Positions 1 through 5,818 of a stretch of 7,762 nucleotides of DNA are shown here, one piece after another. The notes under the pieces are model-generated. The model was not told the origin of the DNA. It did no database searches and saw nothing but the letters and a program-made list of their open reading frames with translations. This DNA is from JAFCEV01 sp964473005 (GTDB taxonomy: Archaea; Nanobdellota; Nanobdellia; Pacearchaeales; GW2011-AR1). The DNA is taken from NCBI GenBank assembly GCA_964473005.1, contig CAYYME010000023.1, forward strand, positions 1 to 7,762, read 5' to 3'. Made by a program: the position numbers and the translations under genes. How positions within the stretch are numbered: the stretch's first letter is position 1; each line of letters opens with the position of its first letter.

Positions 1-19
1 TTATATTACTGAATTTGTT

Positions 20-790
20 TTATGATTTACCAAGTTCTATTATCTTGTTATTGTAAATTACTCTCATAAAGGTGCCCATCTGTCCTGCCAATGGTGCTCT
101 GAAAGTAACTCTTGCAGGATGCCACGGTCCAAGACTTCCTGGTTTTCTTCTTCCTTTTTCTGATTTGTGTGATTTTAATGTCAGTCCGAATCGCTTCAAA
201 GGACCTACAAGCCCTTTTCCTTTTGTCTGCCCCCGCAAATCAATGAGCTGTCCTTTGCCAAAGAAATTCAGGATAAAAATGTCTTTTCCGAGATGCTCTT
301 TTACAAAATTAATTTTTTCTTCAGGAGTTCCTGAGAGTCCTATCTCCGCCAAATCCGGGGTTTTTTTAATTCCTGTTTTTTTAACCTGTGAATAACAGAT
401 AATTCTTACGTCCTCATACTCTTTTACTTCATCTATTCCTTTTCCTTTTGTCTTTGGAAATTTAATCTTCTTTTTAAGTTCCTTATCAATATTTTCAGCC
501 AAAATATCTTTTGAGACTTTCCCGTTTTTGTAGAATCGCACAGAGAAAATCTTCATAGGGGGGCATTCGAGAATTGTTACAGGAATTATTATTTTCTTCC
601 CTTTTGTCATGGAATTTGGCGTGTCATCTTTTACATAAGCAGAAGCCATTCCTGCTTTATAGCATATAAATCCTTTCAGATTTTTTCCAGAATTAATTGC
701 ATTCCAGTTTACACTAGGCAAAAATTTACTGGCTCTTTTCCTCGGCCAGAATTGCAAACTTCCTTTCCTTGGTGATTTCGGTGCAGACAT
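20..790 (-). CDS. rpl3: Large-subunit ribosomal protein uL3 (L3), C-terminally short
   Basis: Archaeal/eukaryotic-type uL3, a core protein of the large ribosomal subunit that binds 23S rRNA near the peptidyl-transferase centre. Recognisable blocks are the N-terminal RKGSLQFWPRKRA (residues 8-20), GFICYKAGM (40-48), the rRNA-binding QTKGKGLVGPLKRFG (188-202), SLGPWHPARV (219-228) and AGQMG (235-239). The start at MSAPKSPRKG fits the conserved N-terminus; the next Met is at residue 48, inside a conserved block. No Shine-Dalgarno site is visible. The protein is 256 residues, whereas archaeal uL3 is usually about 330-360. Only 17 residues follow AGQMG, so the family's final beta-strands and VPG-containing segment are missing. 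The frame stays open beyond the TAA to the window edge (N-K-F-S-N-I), while both other frames close, which hints at an in-frame stop or sequence error rather than a normal end. In archaea rpl4, rpl23 and rpl2 often follow; they would lie left of this window. Identity is secure; the C-terminus is doubtful. Confidence 0.95.
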   Translation of the reverse strand: MSAPKSPRKGSLQFWPRKRASKFLPSVNWNAINSGKNLKGFICYKAGMASAYVKDDTPNSMTKGKKIIIPVTILECPPMKIFSVRFYKNGKVSKDILAENIDKELKKKIKFPKTKGKGIDEVKEYEDVRIICYSQVKKTGIKKTPDLAEIGLSGTPEEKINFVKEHLGKDIFILNFFGKGQLIDLRGQTKGKGLVGPLKRFGLTLKSHKSEKGRRKPGSLGPWHPARVTFRAPLAGQMGTFMRVIYNNKIIELGKS

Positions 791-921
791 TTGTTATATT
801 TATAGCGGAAATTGTCATTTTACTTACCCTGGATGGAATAGAAAGAAAAAAGGGATTTAAAAAGCTGTTGGTAATATAAAAAATTTACCTTTTTAGAGGC
901 TATTCTTTACTACAATAATTC

Positions 922-930
922 TTTTAAATA
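922..930 (+). promoter_or_regulatory. TATA box for the 950 gene
   Basis: TTTTAAATA lies with its centre 24 nt before the ATG at 950. This is the archaeal spacing expected if transcription starts at or next to the start codon (leaderless mRNA). No Shine-Dalgarno sequence is present between box and ATG, which agrees with that reading. Confidence 0.6.
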
Positions 931-949
931 GGTTTATTTACAACTCATT

Positions 950-1252
950 ATGAAGAAAACAATTGGAGAAAATGTTGAAAATTGGTATGGCAACTTTATA
1001 GCACGTTCTGCAGGGGTATTGCATATAGTCTCTTTTCTTTTAGTTGGCTCTTTTGGGGTATCATATATTTCTACAGCTGCATTAGAAGATTATAATCTTC
1101 TTAAAATTAAAAATAAATATGGGATAACTGGGGCAGCATCACATTGTAATAAAGTATTAGAAGATTTCTCAGCTAAAAATGAATTTGTTCAGTTATTTTC
1201 TGGGAAAGATAATGTTGCAGAGGATTATTTAACAAGATTGAAAAACAAATAA
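950..1252 (+). CDS. Small single-span membrane protein, unknown function
   Basis: A 100-residue protein I do not recognise. It has a short polar N-terminus (MKKTIGENVENWYGNF), one hydrophobic segment at about residues 20-43 (GVLHIVSFLLVGSFGVSYIS), and a charged C-terminal half of about 55 residues rich in Lys, Asp and Glu, containing a single Cys (C66) within ASHCNK. The segment could be a membrane anchor; there is no clear signal-peptidase site. A good TATA box 24 nt upstream and an ATG at the expected distance support a real, leaderless gene. It stands alone, divergent from rpl3, and its TAA is 6 nt from the stop codon of the convergent gene on the other strand. Codons are strongly A/T-ending. 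It is probably lineage-specific; a spurious ORF remains possible but less likely given the promoter. Confidence 0.62.
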   Translation: MKKTIGENVENWYGNFIARSAGVLHIVSFLLVGSFGVSYISTAALEDYNLLKIKNKYGITGAASHCNKVLEDFSAKNEFVQLFSGKDNVAEDYLTRLKNK

Positions 1253-1258
1253 TTTTAT

Positions 1259-1957
1259 TTAAGCCTCAAAGTTCAGTTCCTTTTCAGCCTTTTCACCATC
1301 AATCACTGCTTTTCTGATAATTTTTCCTTTTCTTTTTGCAAGTTCCCTGATTGCCGCAAAATTTTTTTCACCCTTTGGGAGAATCAACTCATTAATTATA
1401 AAATCATGGCTTATTTTTGCTTCCCTGAACACAGGATTTTCAAAGACAAATTCTTCTGCAAGTTTTGAATCAGAAGTTTTCAGGACGCAAAAATCTGCTT
1501 TAGGAGCATCCCCTTCTTTTTTTGAAGGTTTTCCTGATTTGGGGGCTTTAGGTTTAATTTTCAAAGAATCGTCTCCAGCAGAGAAAGTCAGGGCAAAAAA
1601 GTTCTTTGGAAATTTATCCATTAGATTAATTATTTCTGTGCCCGACATTTCTTTTTCAATAGAATAATTCTTGACCCCCTGAAATTGCGATATTTTTTTA
1701 AATTCTAAAACGCCTTTCAAATCATTTGTTCCGATTATTGAGCCGGCAACTTTAGTTCTGCTGTTTCCGAGTTTTTCGCTCATTGTTCTTACAAGTTCAT
1801 TGGCAAATTCAGCAGAAGTTTTGATAGTATACTTTCCGTTTGAATTTTTTGCCTCAATCAGCGCCCTATTTCTGAATTCTCCTTTGCTGAATTTTTGAAA
1901 CTGCAGGTGCACAGATTCATCAATTCTGTTGTCAGCCGCTTTTTTTATGAAATTCAT
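1259..1957 (-). CDS. Conserved-looking soluble protein, unknown function
   Basis: A 232-residue, lysine-rich protein with no membrane segment and no family I can name. Two parts seem separated by a low-complexity linker at about residues 133-153 (Lys/Pro/Ser/Gly-rich, KIKPKAPKSGKPSKKEG). The N-terminal part (1-130) looks alpha/beta; residues 47-62 (TSAEFANELVRTMSEK) form a likely helix. The C-terminal part (154-232) begins with a strand-like DFCVLK and ends in basic helices (NFAAIRELAKRKGKII). The many charged residues and basic C-terminus would suit binding to nucleic acid or the ribosome, but that is inference only. The ATG at 1957 is chosen because a TATA box is centred 26 nt upstream; no Shine-Dalgarno site is seen. 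It is divergent from the AI-2E gene and convergent with the small membrane protein gene. Confidence 0.82.
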   Translation of the reverse strand: MNFIKKAADNRIDESVHLQFQKFSKGEFRNRALIEAKNSNGKYTIKTSAEFANELVRTMSEKLGNSRTKVAGSIIGTNDLKGVLEFKKISQFQGVKNYSIEKEMSGTEIINLMDKFPKNFFALTFSAGDDSLKIKPKAPKSGKPSKKEGDAPKADFCVLKTSDSKLAEEFVFENPVFREAKISHDFIINELILPKGEKNFAAIRELAKRKGKIIRKAVIDGEKAEKELNFEA

Positions 1958-1979
1958 AATGTATTCTCTCTAGTTTCAC

Positions 1980-1986
1980 TTATAAA
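1980..1986 (-). promoter_or_regulatory. TATA box for the leftward 232-residue gene
   Basis: Read on the minus strand, TTTATAA preceded by an A-rich stretch (CACAAAA) that could serve as a BRE. Its centre is 26 nt from the ATG at 1957, matching a leaderless start. It sits back-to-back with the rightward box at 2003-2010. Confidence 0.6.
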
Positions 1987-2002
1987 TTTTGTGTTCGCAA
2001 CC

Positions 2003-2010
2003 TTTATAAA
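2003..2010 (+). promoter_or_regulatory. TATA box for the AI-2E-family gene
   Basis: TTTATAAA, close to the archaeal consensus, centred about 25 nt before the ATG at 2032. This supports that ATG over the second in-frame-looking ATG at 2036 (which is out of frame) and predicts a leaderless mRNA. Confidence 0.65.
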
Positions 2011-2031
2011 TTTAGCACCCTTATTTTTGGC

Positions 2032-3069
2032 ATGGATGAAAAGTATCTTAAAAATATTACCACAACAGCAATTTTAGTTGTTCTCTTAGTCCTCTCTTTT
2101 TTGCTGCTGAAACCTCTCCTTCTTTCAATAATTATGGGTATAATCCTTGCATTTGTCTTGTCCCCTGTTTATGACTGGTTTTACAAATATCTAAAATTAA
2201 AGAACCTCTCCGCTTCTCTGATAATTATTTTATTAATAATCCTGATAGTTCTTCCCCTCTGGTTCCTGACACCGATAATTGTAAATCAGTCAATAAAAAT
2301 TTATATTGCTTCACAGCAGATAGATTTTATAACCCCTCTTAAGACTATTTTCCCATCGCTTTCCACAGATGCCTTTTCTTCAGAACTAGGCGCTGCTCTT
2401 TCCTCTTTTGTTACAAAGGTTATGAATTCTGTAACAAATTCTCTTTCCAAATTAATACTTAATTTTCCGACAATAGTTCTTCAGTTTTTGGTGGTTTTCT
2501 TTGTTTTGTTCTTTGTTCTGCGGGATAAAGAAAAGATTGTTGCATATATCCAAAGCCTTTTGCCTTTTTCAAAGGAAGTGGAAAAGAAATTATTTAAATC
2601 TTCAAGGGATATTACCCTGTCTGTTCTTTATGGGCAGGTTATCCTGGGAATTCTGGCCGGAATTATCGCAGGATTAGGATTTATCATATTCAGAATTCCG
2701 AATGCCTTAATTTTTACTTTAGTTGCAATTATATTGGGTATCCTTCCGATAGTTGGGACAGCGTTAATTTGGATTCCTGTAGCGGTTTATTTGCTGATTG
2801 CGGGAAACACCTTTGCGGCATTCGGTGTGATTCTTTTCGGTATAATATCTGCCACAATACCCTCCCTTCTGCAACCAATATTTGTTTCTAAAAGAACAAA
2901 TATGAATACTTCCTTAATCCTGATAGGTATGATAGGCGGTTTGTTCTTGTTTGGAATTCTGGGAATAATAATTGGGCCCTTAATAATTGCTTATCTTTTT
3001 ATTGTCCTTGAAATCTACAGAAATAAAAGTGTGCCCGGAGTTTTGATTCCTCCTGGAAAAGTTGATTAG
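2032..3069 (+). CDS. AI-2E family (UPF0118/PerM-like) membrane transporter
   Basis: A 345-residue polytopic membrane protein of the AI-2E family (PF01594), typical in length. Hydrophobic spans lie at about 12-27, 29-46, 61-84, 143-164, 200-220, 225-245, 246-272 and 295-328, with the family's soluble region between spans 3 and 4 (about 85-142). Family signs are FFVLRDKEKI after the fourth span (160-169), GILPIVGTALIWIP (236-249) and a late GPL (315-317). Known members include an autoinducer-2 exporter in E. coli and Na+/H+ antiporter-like proteins; the substrate varies, so none is assigned here. It has its own TATA box. An A-run/T-run (T6 at 3086-3091) downstream could end the transcript. The AMP phosphorylase gene follows 55 nt later but seems to have its own promoter. 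Confidence 0.9.
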   Translation: MDEKYLKNITTTAILVVLLVLSFLLLKPLLLSIIMGIILAFVLSPVYDWFYKYLKLKNLSASLIIILLIILIVLPLWFLTPIIVNQSIKIYIASQQIDFITPLKTIFPSLSTDAFSSELGAALSSFVTKVMNSVTNSLSKLILNFPTIVLQFLVVFFVLFFVLRDKEKIVAYIQSLLPFSKEVEKKLFKSSRDITLSVLYGQVILGILAGIIAGLGFIIFRIPNALIFTLVAIILGILPIVGTALIWIPVAVYLLIAGNTFAAFGVILFGIISATIPSLLQPIFVSKRTNMNTSLILIGMIGGLFLFGILGIIIGPLIIAYLFIVLEIYRNKSVPGVLIPPGKVD

Positions 3070-3070
3070 A

Positions 3071-3080
3071 TAAATATAAA
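3071..3080 (+). promoter_or_regulatory. Possible TATA box for AMP phosphorylase
   Basis: TAAATATAAA begins one base after the stop codon of the AI-2E gene. It is about 49 nt before the ATG at 3125, so a start near 3100 would give a short leader of about 25 nt holding the Shine-Dalgarno-like site. Co-transcription with the upstream gene is the alternative. Confidence 0.4.
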
Positions 3081-3082
3081 AA

Positions 3083-3092
3083 GAATTTTTTC
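3083..3092 (+). terminator. Possible oligo-T terminator after the AI-2E gene
   Basis: GAATTTTTTC holds six T residues (3086-3091) and is preceded by an A-run (3078-3082) that could pair with it. Archaeal RNA polymerase often stops at oligo-T tracts. The signal is weak and lies in AT-rich spacer DNA. Confidence 0.3.
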
Positions 3093-3113
3093 TAATATTG
3101 TATAATTAAAAAA

Positions 3114-3120
3114 GGAAGTG
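3114..3120 (+). promoter_or_regulatory. Shine-Dalgarno-like site for AMP phosphorylase
   Basis: GGAAGTG, one mismatch from the GGAGGTG expected from the archaeal 16S 3' end, lies 4 nt before the ATG at 3125. It supports that start and sets this gene apart from its neighbours, most of which lack such a site. Confidence 0.55.
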
Positions 3121-3124
3121 TAAT

Positions 3125-4606
3125 ATGGATCTAAAAATAAAATTTCTGAAATGGGCTACAGAGGTTCCTACTGCAATGATTGATAAAGAGACTGCTGAAA
3201 AAATAGGGATTCATTCCAAGGACAGAATTTCCATAAGGACTCTTACGAAATATCCAAGGGAAATGTCTATGCTTGTGGATAGTGTTGAAGGGATAGTTGG
3301 AAAAAACGAAATTGCTGTTTCTGAGAATATAAGTTCGCATATACATCTAAAGGAGGGGCAAAGGGTTGATGTGAATATTGCAGTGGTTCCGAAAAGCACC
3401 CTTTTTATAAAAAACAAACTTGACGGAAAGAGACTGTCTGACAAAGAAATACGGGAAATTGTCAGGGATATAACTAATAATTATCTTTCTCAGGCAGAAA
3501 TTGCTTTATTCATTTCCTCTATGTATACAAAAGGAATGAATTTTAAGGAGACAATTTCTCTGACAAAAGCCATACTTGAATCAGGCGATATATTCAAGCT
3601 GAGAAAAAAATTTGTTGCTGACAAGCATTCTATTGGGGGGGTGCCTGGAAACAGAACAACGCCGATAGTGGTGTCAATCTGCGCTGTTGCCGGACTGACT
3701 ATGCCAAAAACTTCGTCCAGAGCAATTACAAGTGCAGCAGGAACCGCAGATGTAATAGAAACAGTGGCAAGAGTGGAATTTACCGTCGACGAAGTAAAAA
3801 AAATAATTAGCAAAACAAATGCATGCATGATCTGGGGGGGAATGCTTGGCATGGTTCCTGCAGATTCTAAGATTATTGATACAGAAAAGACACTAAAGAT
3901 TGATCCTGAAGCGCAGCTTCTTGCTTCGATTATGTCCAAGAAACTTTCTGTAGGAAGCGAATATATCCTGATAGATATTCCATATGGTGCTCATGCGAAA
4001 GTAGGAAAAACAAAAGCTATGAGGCTCAAGAGAAGATTTGAGAAGCTTGGGAAATATTTTAAGAGAGATTTAAAAGTTGTTTTGACTAACGGAGAACAGC
4101 CTGTAGGAAACGGGATTGGACCTGCACTGGAACTCATGGATATTTTAAACATTCTTAATCCGCGGAAAAAAGGCCCTCAGGATCTGGAGAGAAAATCTTT
4201 ATTTCTGGCAGGAGAACTTCTGGAAATGACAGGGAAGGCAAAAGAGGGGAAAGGCGCTGACATGGCAAAAGAAATTCTGTGTTCAGGAAAAGCCCTTGAT
4301 AAATTCAAGCAGATAATAAAAGCACAGGGGGGTAATTTAGGAAGATTGAGATATGCAAAGTTCAAGCAGGATATATTGGCGACTAGCACAGGGGAAATTA
4401 CAGAAATTCACAACAAAAAAATAACTGCGCTGGCGAGGCTCGCAGGTTGCCCTGTTGATAAATCCTCTGGAATCTATCTTTATTTTCATAAGGGGCACAG
4501 GGTAAAAAAAGGCGGGAAGATAGCAACTATTTATGCGGACTCGCTGACAAGACTTCATTCTGCTGTCAATTTTTTTCATACCAAGAAACCAATTAAAATA
4601 AAATAA
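3125..4606 (+). CDS. deoA: AMP phosphorylase (thymidine phosphorylase family, archaeal)
   Basis: A 493-residue enzyme of the archaeal AMP phosphorylase group: AMP + phosphate gives adenine + ribose 1,5-bisphosphate. In archaea that product is isomerised to ribulose 1,5-bisphosphate and used by form III RuBisCO; neither partner gene is here. Domains are an N-terminal archaeal-specific barrel (about 1-88), a helical domain with LSDKEIREIV (104-113), the catalytic core with KHSIGGVPGNRT (167-178) for phosphate/nucleotide binding, KTSSRAIT (195-202) and AAGTAD (204-209), then IDPEAQLLASIMSKK (259-273), and a C-terminal PYNP-like domain (about 415-493). By alignment from memory with the Thermococcus kodakarensis enzyme, D260 is the likely general acid, with S268 and K292 as ligands. 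Length and motifs are complete. The N-terminal extension and archaeal context favour AMP phosphorylase over thymidine phosphorylase, though substrate range (AMP, CMP, UMP) cannot be read from sequence. Confidence 0.95.
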   Translation: MDLKIKFLKWATEVPTAMIDKETAEKIGIHSKDRISIRTLTKYPREMSMLVDSVEGIVGKNEIAVSENISSHIHLKEGQRVDVNIAVVPKSTLFIKNKLDGKRLSDKEIREIVRDITNNYLSQAEIALFISSMYTKGMNFKETISLTKAILESGDIFKLRKKFVADKHSIGGVPGNRTTPIVVSICAVAGLTMPKTSSRAITSAAGTADVIETVARVEFTVDEVKKIISKTNACMIWGGMLGMVPADSKIIDTEKTLKIDPEAQLLASIMSKKLSVGSEYILIDIPYGAHAKVGKTKAMRLKRRFEKLGKYFKRDLKVVLTNGEQPVGNGIGPALELMDILNILNPRKKGPQDLERKSLFLAGELLEMTGKAKEGKGADMAKEILCSGKALDKFKQIIKAQGGNLGRLRYAKFKQDILATSTGEITEIHNKKITALARLAGCPVDKSSGIYLYFHKGHRVKKGGKIATIYADSLTRLHSAVNFFHTKKPIKIK

Positions 4607-4616
4607 TACAATTATA

Positions 4617-4624
4617 TTTTTAAA
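4617..4624 (+). promoter_or_regulatory. TATA box for the 97-residue gene
   Basis: TTTTTAAA centred about 25 nt before the ATG at 4646, in the 39-nt gap after AMP phosphorylase. A T6 run (4638-4643) lies between box and ATG and could also end the upstream transcript. No Shine-Dalgarno site is seen. Confidence 0.58.
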
Positions 4625-4645
4625 CTTCTTTAATCTGTTTTTTGC

Positions 4646-4939
4646 ATGGAAACTTCTGATTCCCGAAGAAGGATAGCGGATTACATTAAGAAAAATCTTA
4701 CAAAAGGGTATACCCTGGAATCTTTAAAGTGGGCATTGATTAATCAGGGGTATCCGAGAATGACAGTCGAAGTAGCTATTCAGCAGGCGAATAAAGAGCT
4801 TGCAGAAGAAGCACCAATACTCAAAGAAAAGCCCGTGATAAAATATGAAGTTTTTGACGAGGGAGACAGGCCTGTAAAGATTAAGCTAGCCTGGTGGAAG
4901 CGAATATTTGGGGGCTCTTTTCGTCTTTTTAGGCAATAA
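4646..4939 (+). CDS. Small protein with a GY-type helical module, unknown function
   Basis: A 97-residue protein of unknown function. Residues 7-52 form a likely helical module, RRIADYIKKNL then KGYTLESLKWALINQGYP then TVEVAIQQANKEL. The repeated Gly-Tyr before each turn (G21-Y22 and G35-Y36) resembles a small helix-turn-helix or UBA-like three-helix domain that I associate with DPANN small proteins; this is recollection, not a database match. Residues 54-80 are acidic and probably flexible. The end is basic and aromatic (IKLAWWKRIFGGSFRLFRQ), which could be an amphipathic membrane- or RNA-contacting tail; it is too polar for a full membrane span. The ATG is supported by the TATA box 25 nt upstream. 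It precedes tRNA-Ser by 46 nt. Confidence 0.78.
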   Translation: METSDSRRRIADYIKKNLTKGYTLESLKWALINQGYPRMTVEVAIQQANKELAEEAPILKEKPVIKYEVFDEGDRPVKIKLAWWKRIFGGSFRLFRQ

Positions 4940-4940
4940 C

Positions 4941-4948
4941 TTTTAAAA
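4941..4948 (+). promoter_or_regulatory. Possible TATA box for tRNA-Ser
   Basis: TTTTAAAA lies directly after the preceding stop codon, with its centre about 41 nt before the mature tRNA 5' end. A start 25 nt downstream would leave a 5' leader of roughly 15 nt to be removed by RNase P, which is usual for archaeal tRNA genes. Confidence 0.45.
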
Positions 4949-4985
4949 CTAGGCATATTTCTTATTTTTAGAAAGAATAAAGTGA

Positions 4986-5065
4986 GCCTCCGACGCATAA
5001 TGGTTGTGCACCGGTCTTGAGAACCGGGCCCTTTGGGCGACCAGGTTCGATTCCTGGCGGGGGCG
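4986..5065 (+). tRNA. tRNA-Ser(UGA)
   Basis: An 80-nt class II cloverleaf. The acceptor GCCTCCG (4986-4992) pairs with CGGGGGC (5058-5064) with one T-G pair. The D arm is 4995-5009 with the TGG of the D loop visible. The anticodon stem CCGGT/ACCGG (5011-5015, 5023-5027) encloses CTTGAGA, giving anticodon TGA at 5018-5020, which reads UCN serine codons. The long variable arm GCCC-TTT-GGGC (5028-5038) is the serine/leucine/tyrosine hallmark, and the T arm is CCAGG-TTCGATT-CCTGG (5041-5057). The discriminator base is G (5065), the archaeal serine identity base. No CCA is encoded and no intron is seen. A leader TAAAG (4978-4982) can pair with trailer CTTTA (5068-5072) in the precursor. Confidence 0.96.
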
Positions 5066-5078
5066 TTCTTTAAAAGTA

Positions 5079-5086
5079 TTTTTAAA
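5079..5086 (+). promoter_or_regulatory. TATA box for the first VTT gene; also tRNA 3' T-tract
   Basis: TTTTTAAA centred about 25 nt before the ATG at 5108. It lies 14 nt after the tRNA end, so its T5 run may also serve as the tRNA transcript terminator. The spacing fixes the VTT gene start at 5108 rather than at an upstream ATG inside the tRNA. Confidence 0.55.
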
Positions 5087-5107
5087 TTAAGTGTGCTTAA
5101 TACCCCT

Positions 5108-5782
5108 ATGAAAAAGAGAGGGTTCTTTATCTGGGGGGTTATTATTCTGATTGTATTTGGGATATTTTTGTATTCTTATTTAACAAAAGGATTTTTTTAT
5201 TCTTTGATAAATTTTGATCAGCAGGGATTAATTTCTTTTCTCTCTTCTTTTAAAGGGATTTCATTTTTAGTTTATATTCTTTTAATTATCATAGGGATTA
5301 TTTTTGCTCCGATTCACCCCTTTATATTTTATGTTTCAGGGGGTATCTTGTTTGGACCATATATTTCCTGGGTGCTTACAATGGTGGGTGTAACTATTGG
5401 CTCTTCAATTGCTTTTAAGATTTCACAAATTTATGGAAGAAGTTTTGTTGAGAGGCATATATCCAAAAAAAAGATAAAGAAATTTGATAAGGTTTCAGAG
5501 AAATATGGCCCTCTATCAATTTTTTTGTTAAGAGTAAATCCTCTAACCTCCACAGATGTCTGGAGTTATATTGCAGGATTGACAAAAATTAAATTTGGGA
5601 AATTTTTAATGTGGACGCTTTTGGGGGTGGCACCCGCAATTTTTATCCAGGTGTATCTTGGAAAAGAGATAGGTAAAAATCCGCTTTTATTTAAGATTTT
5701 TGCCGGAATAGCAATAGCTTATCTTATAATTTTATTAATAGGATTAATTTATTTCTTTTTAATAAAGAAGAGAAAGAACTAA
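5108..5782 (+). CDS. VTT-domain (DedA/TVP38-TMEM64-like) membrane protein, first of pair
   Basis: A 224-residue integral membrane protein of the VTT (SNARE-associated/DedA) superfamily. Relatives act as lipid scramblases or flippases, and bacterial DedA members recycle undecaprenyl phosphate; the lipid moved here is unknown. Spans are at about 6-26, 50-70, 75-105, 165-183 and 195-218. VTT signs are FAPIHPF (66-72) followed by SGGILFG (77-83), the re-entrant loop region, then YGRSFVE (109-115), KKFDKVSEKYG (124-134) and FLLRVNPLTSTD (139-150) leading to AGLTKI (156-161). The frame is open upstream to 5033, but that stretch overlaps the tRNA, so ATG 5108 is chosen; it has a TATA box 25 nt upstream. 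The second, paralogous gene starts 36 nt after the stop. The basic C-terminus (KKRKN) suggests that the tail is cytoplasmic. Confidence 0.88.
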   Translation: MKKRGFFIWGVIILIVFGIFLYSYLTKGFFYSLINFDQQGLISFLSSFKGISFLVYILLIIIGIIFAPIHPFIFYVSGGILFGPYISWVLTMVGVTIGSSIAFKISQIYGRSFVERHISKKKIKKFDKVSEKYGPLSIFLLRVNPLTSTDVWSYIAGLTKIKFGKFLMWTLLGVAPAIFIQVYLGKEIGKNPLLFKIFAGIAIAYLIILLIGLIYFFLIKKRKN

Positions 5783-5791
5783 AGTAATTTA

Positions 5792-5798
5792 TTTATAC
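5792..5798 (+). promoter_or_regulatory. TATA box for the second VTT gene
   Basis: TTTATAC, with TTTA just upstream, centred 24 nt before the ATG at 5819 in the 36-nt gap between the paralogues. It suggests the second copy can be transcribed alone as a leaderless mRNA, although read-through from the first gene is also possible. Confidence 0.5.
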
Positions 5799-5818
5799 CT
5801 TAATTTCATTAAAAGAAG

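Noticed and set aside
72..395. 107-codon open frame on the + strand opposite rpl3.
   Set aside because: It is antisense to a secure ribosomal gene and its product (Cys/Pro/Phe-rich) has no protein-like pattern; a shadow frame.
725..818. An upstream ATG at 816-818 (minus strand) opens a frame of about 30 codons overlapping the rpl3 start out of frame.
   Set aside because: Its translation has no recognisable features, there is no ribosome-binding site, and most of its length is forced by the rpl3 coding sequence.
3490..3939. 149-codon open frame antisense to AMP phosphorylase.
   Set aside because: Lies wholly opposite a conserved catalytic region with no promoter of its own; a mirror of the coding bias of the real gene.
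5033..5107. N-terminal extension of the first VTT protein starting inside the tRNA.
   Set aside because: The extra 25 codons overlap the tRNA-Ser variable and T arms; the TATA box at 5079-5086 and family length both fit the start at 5108.
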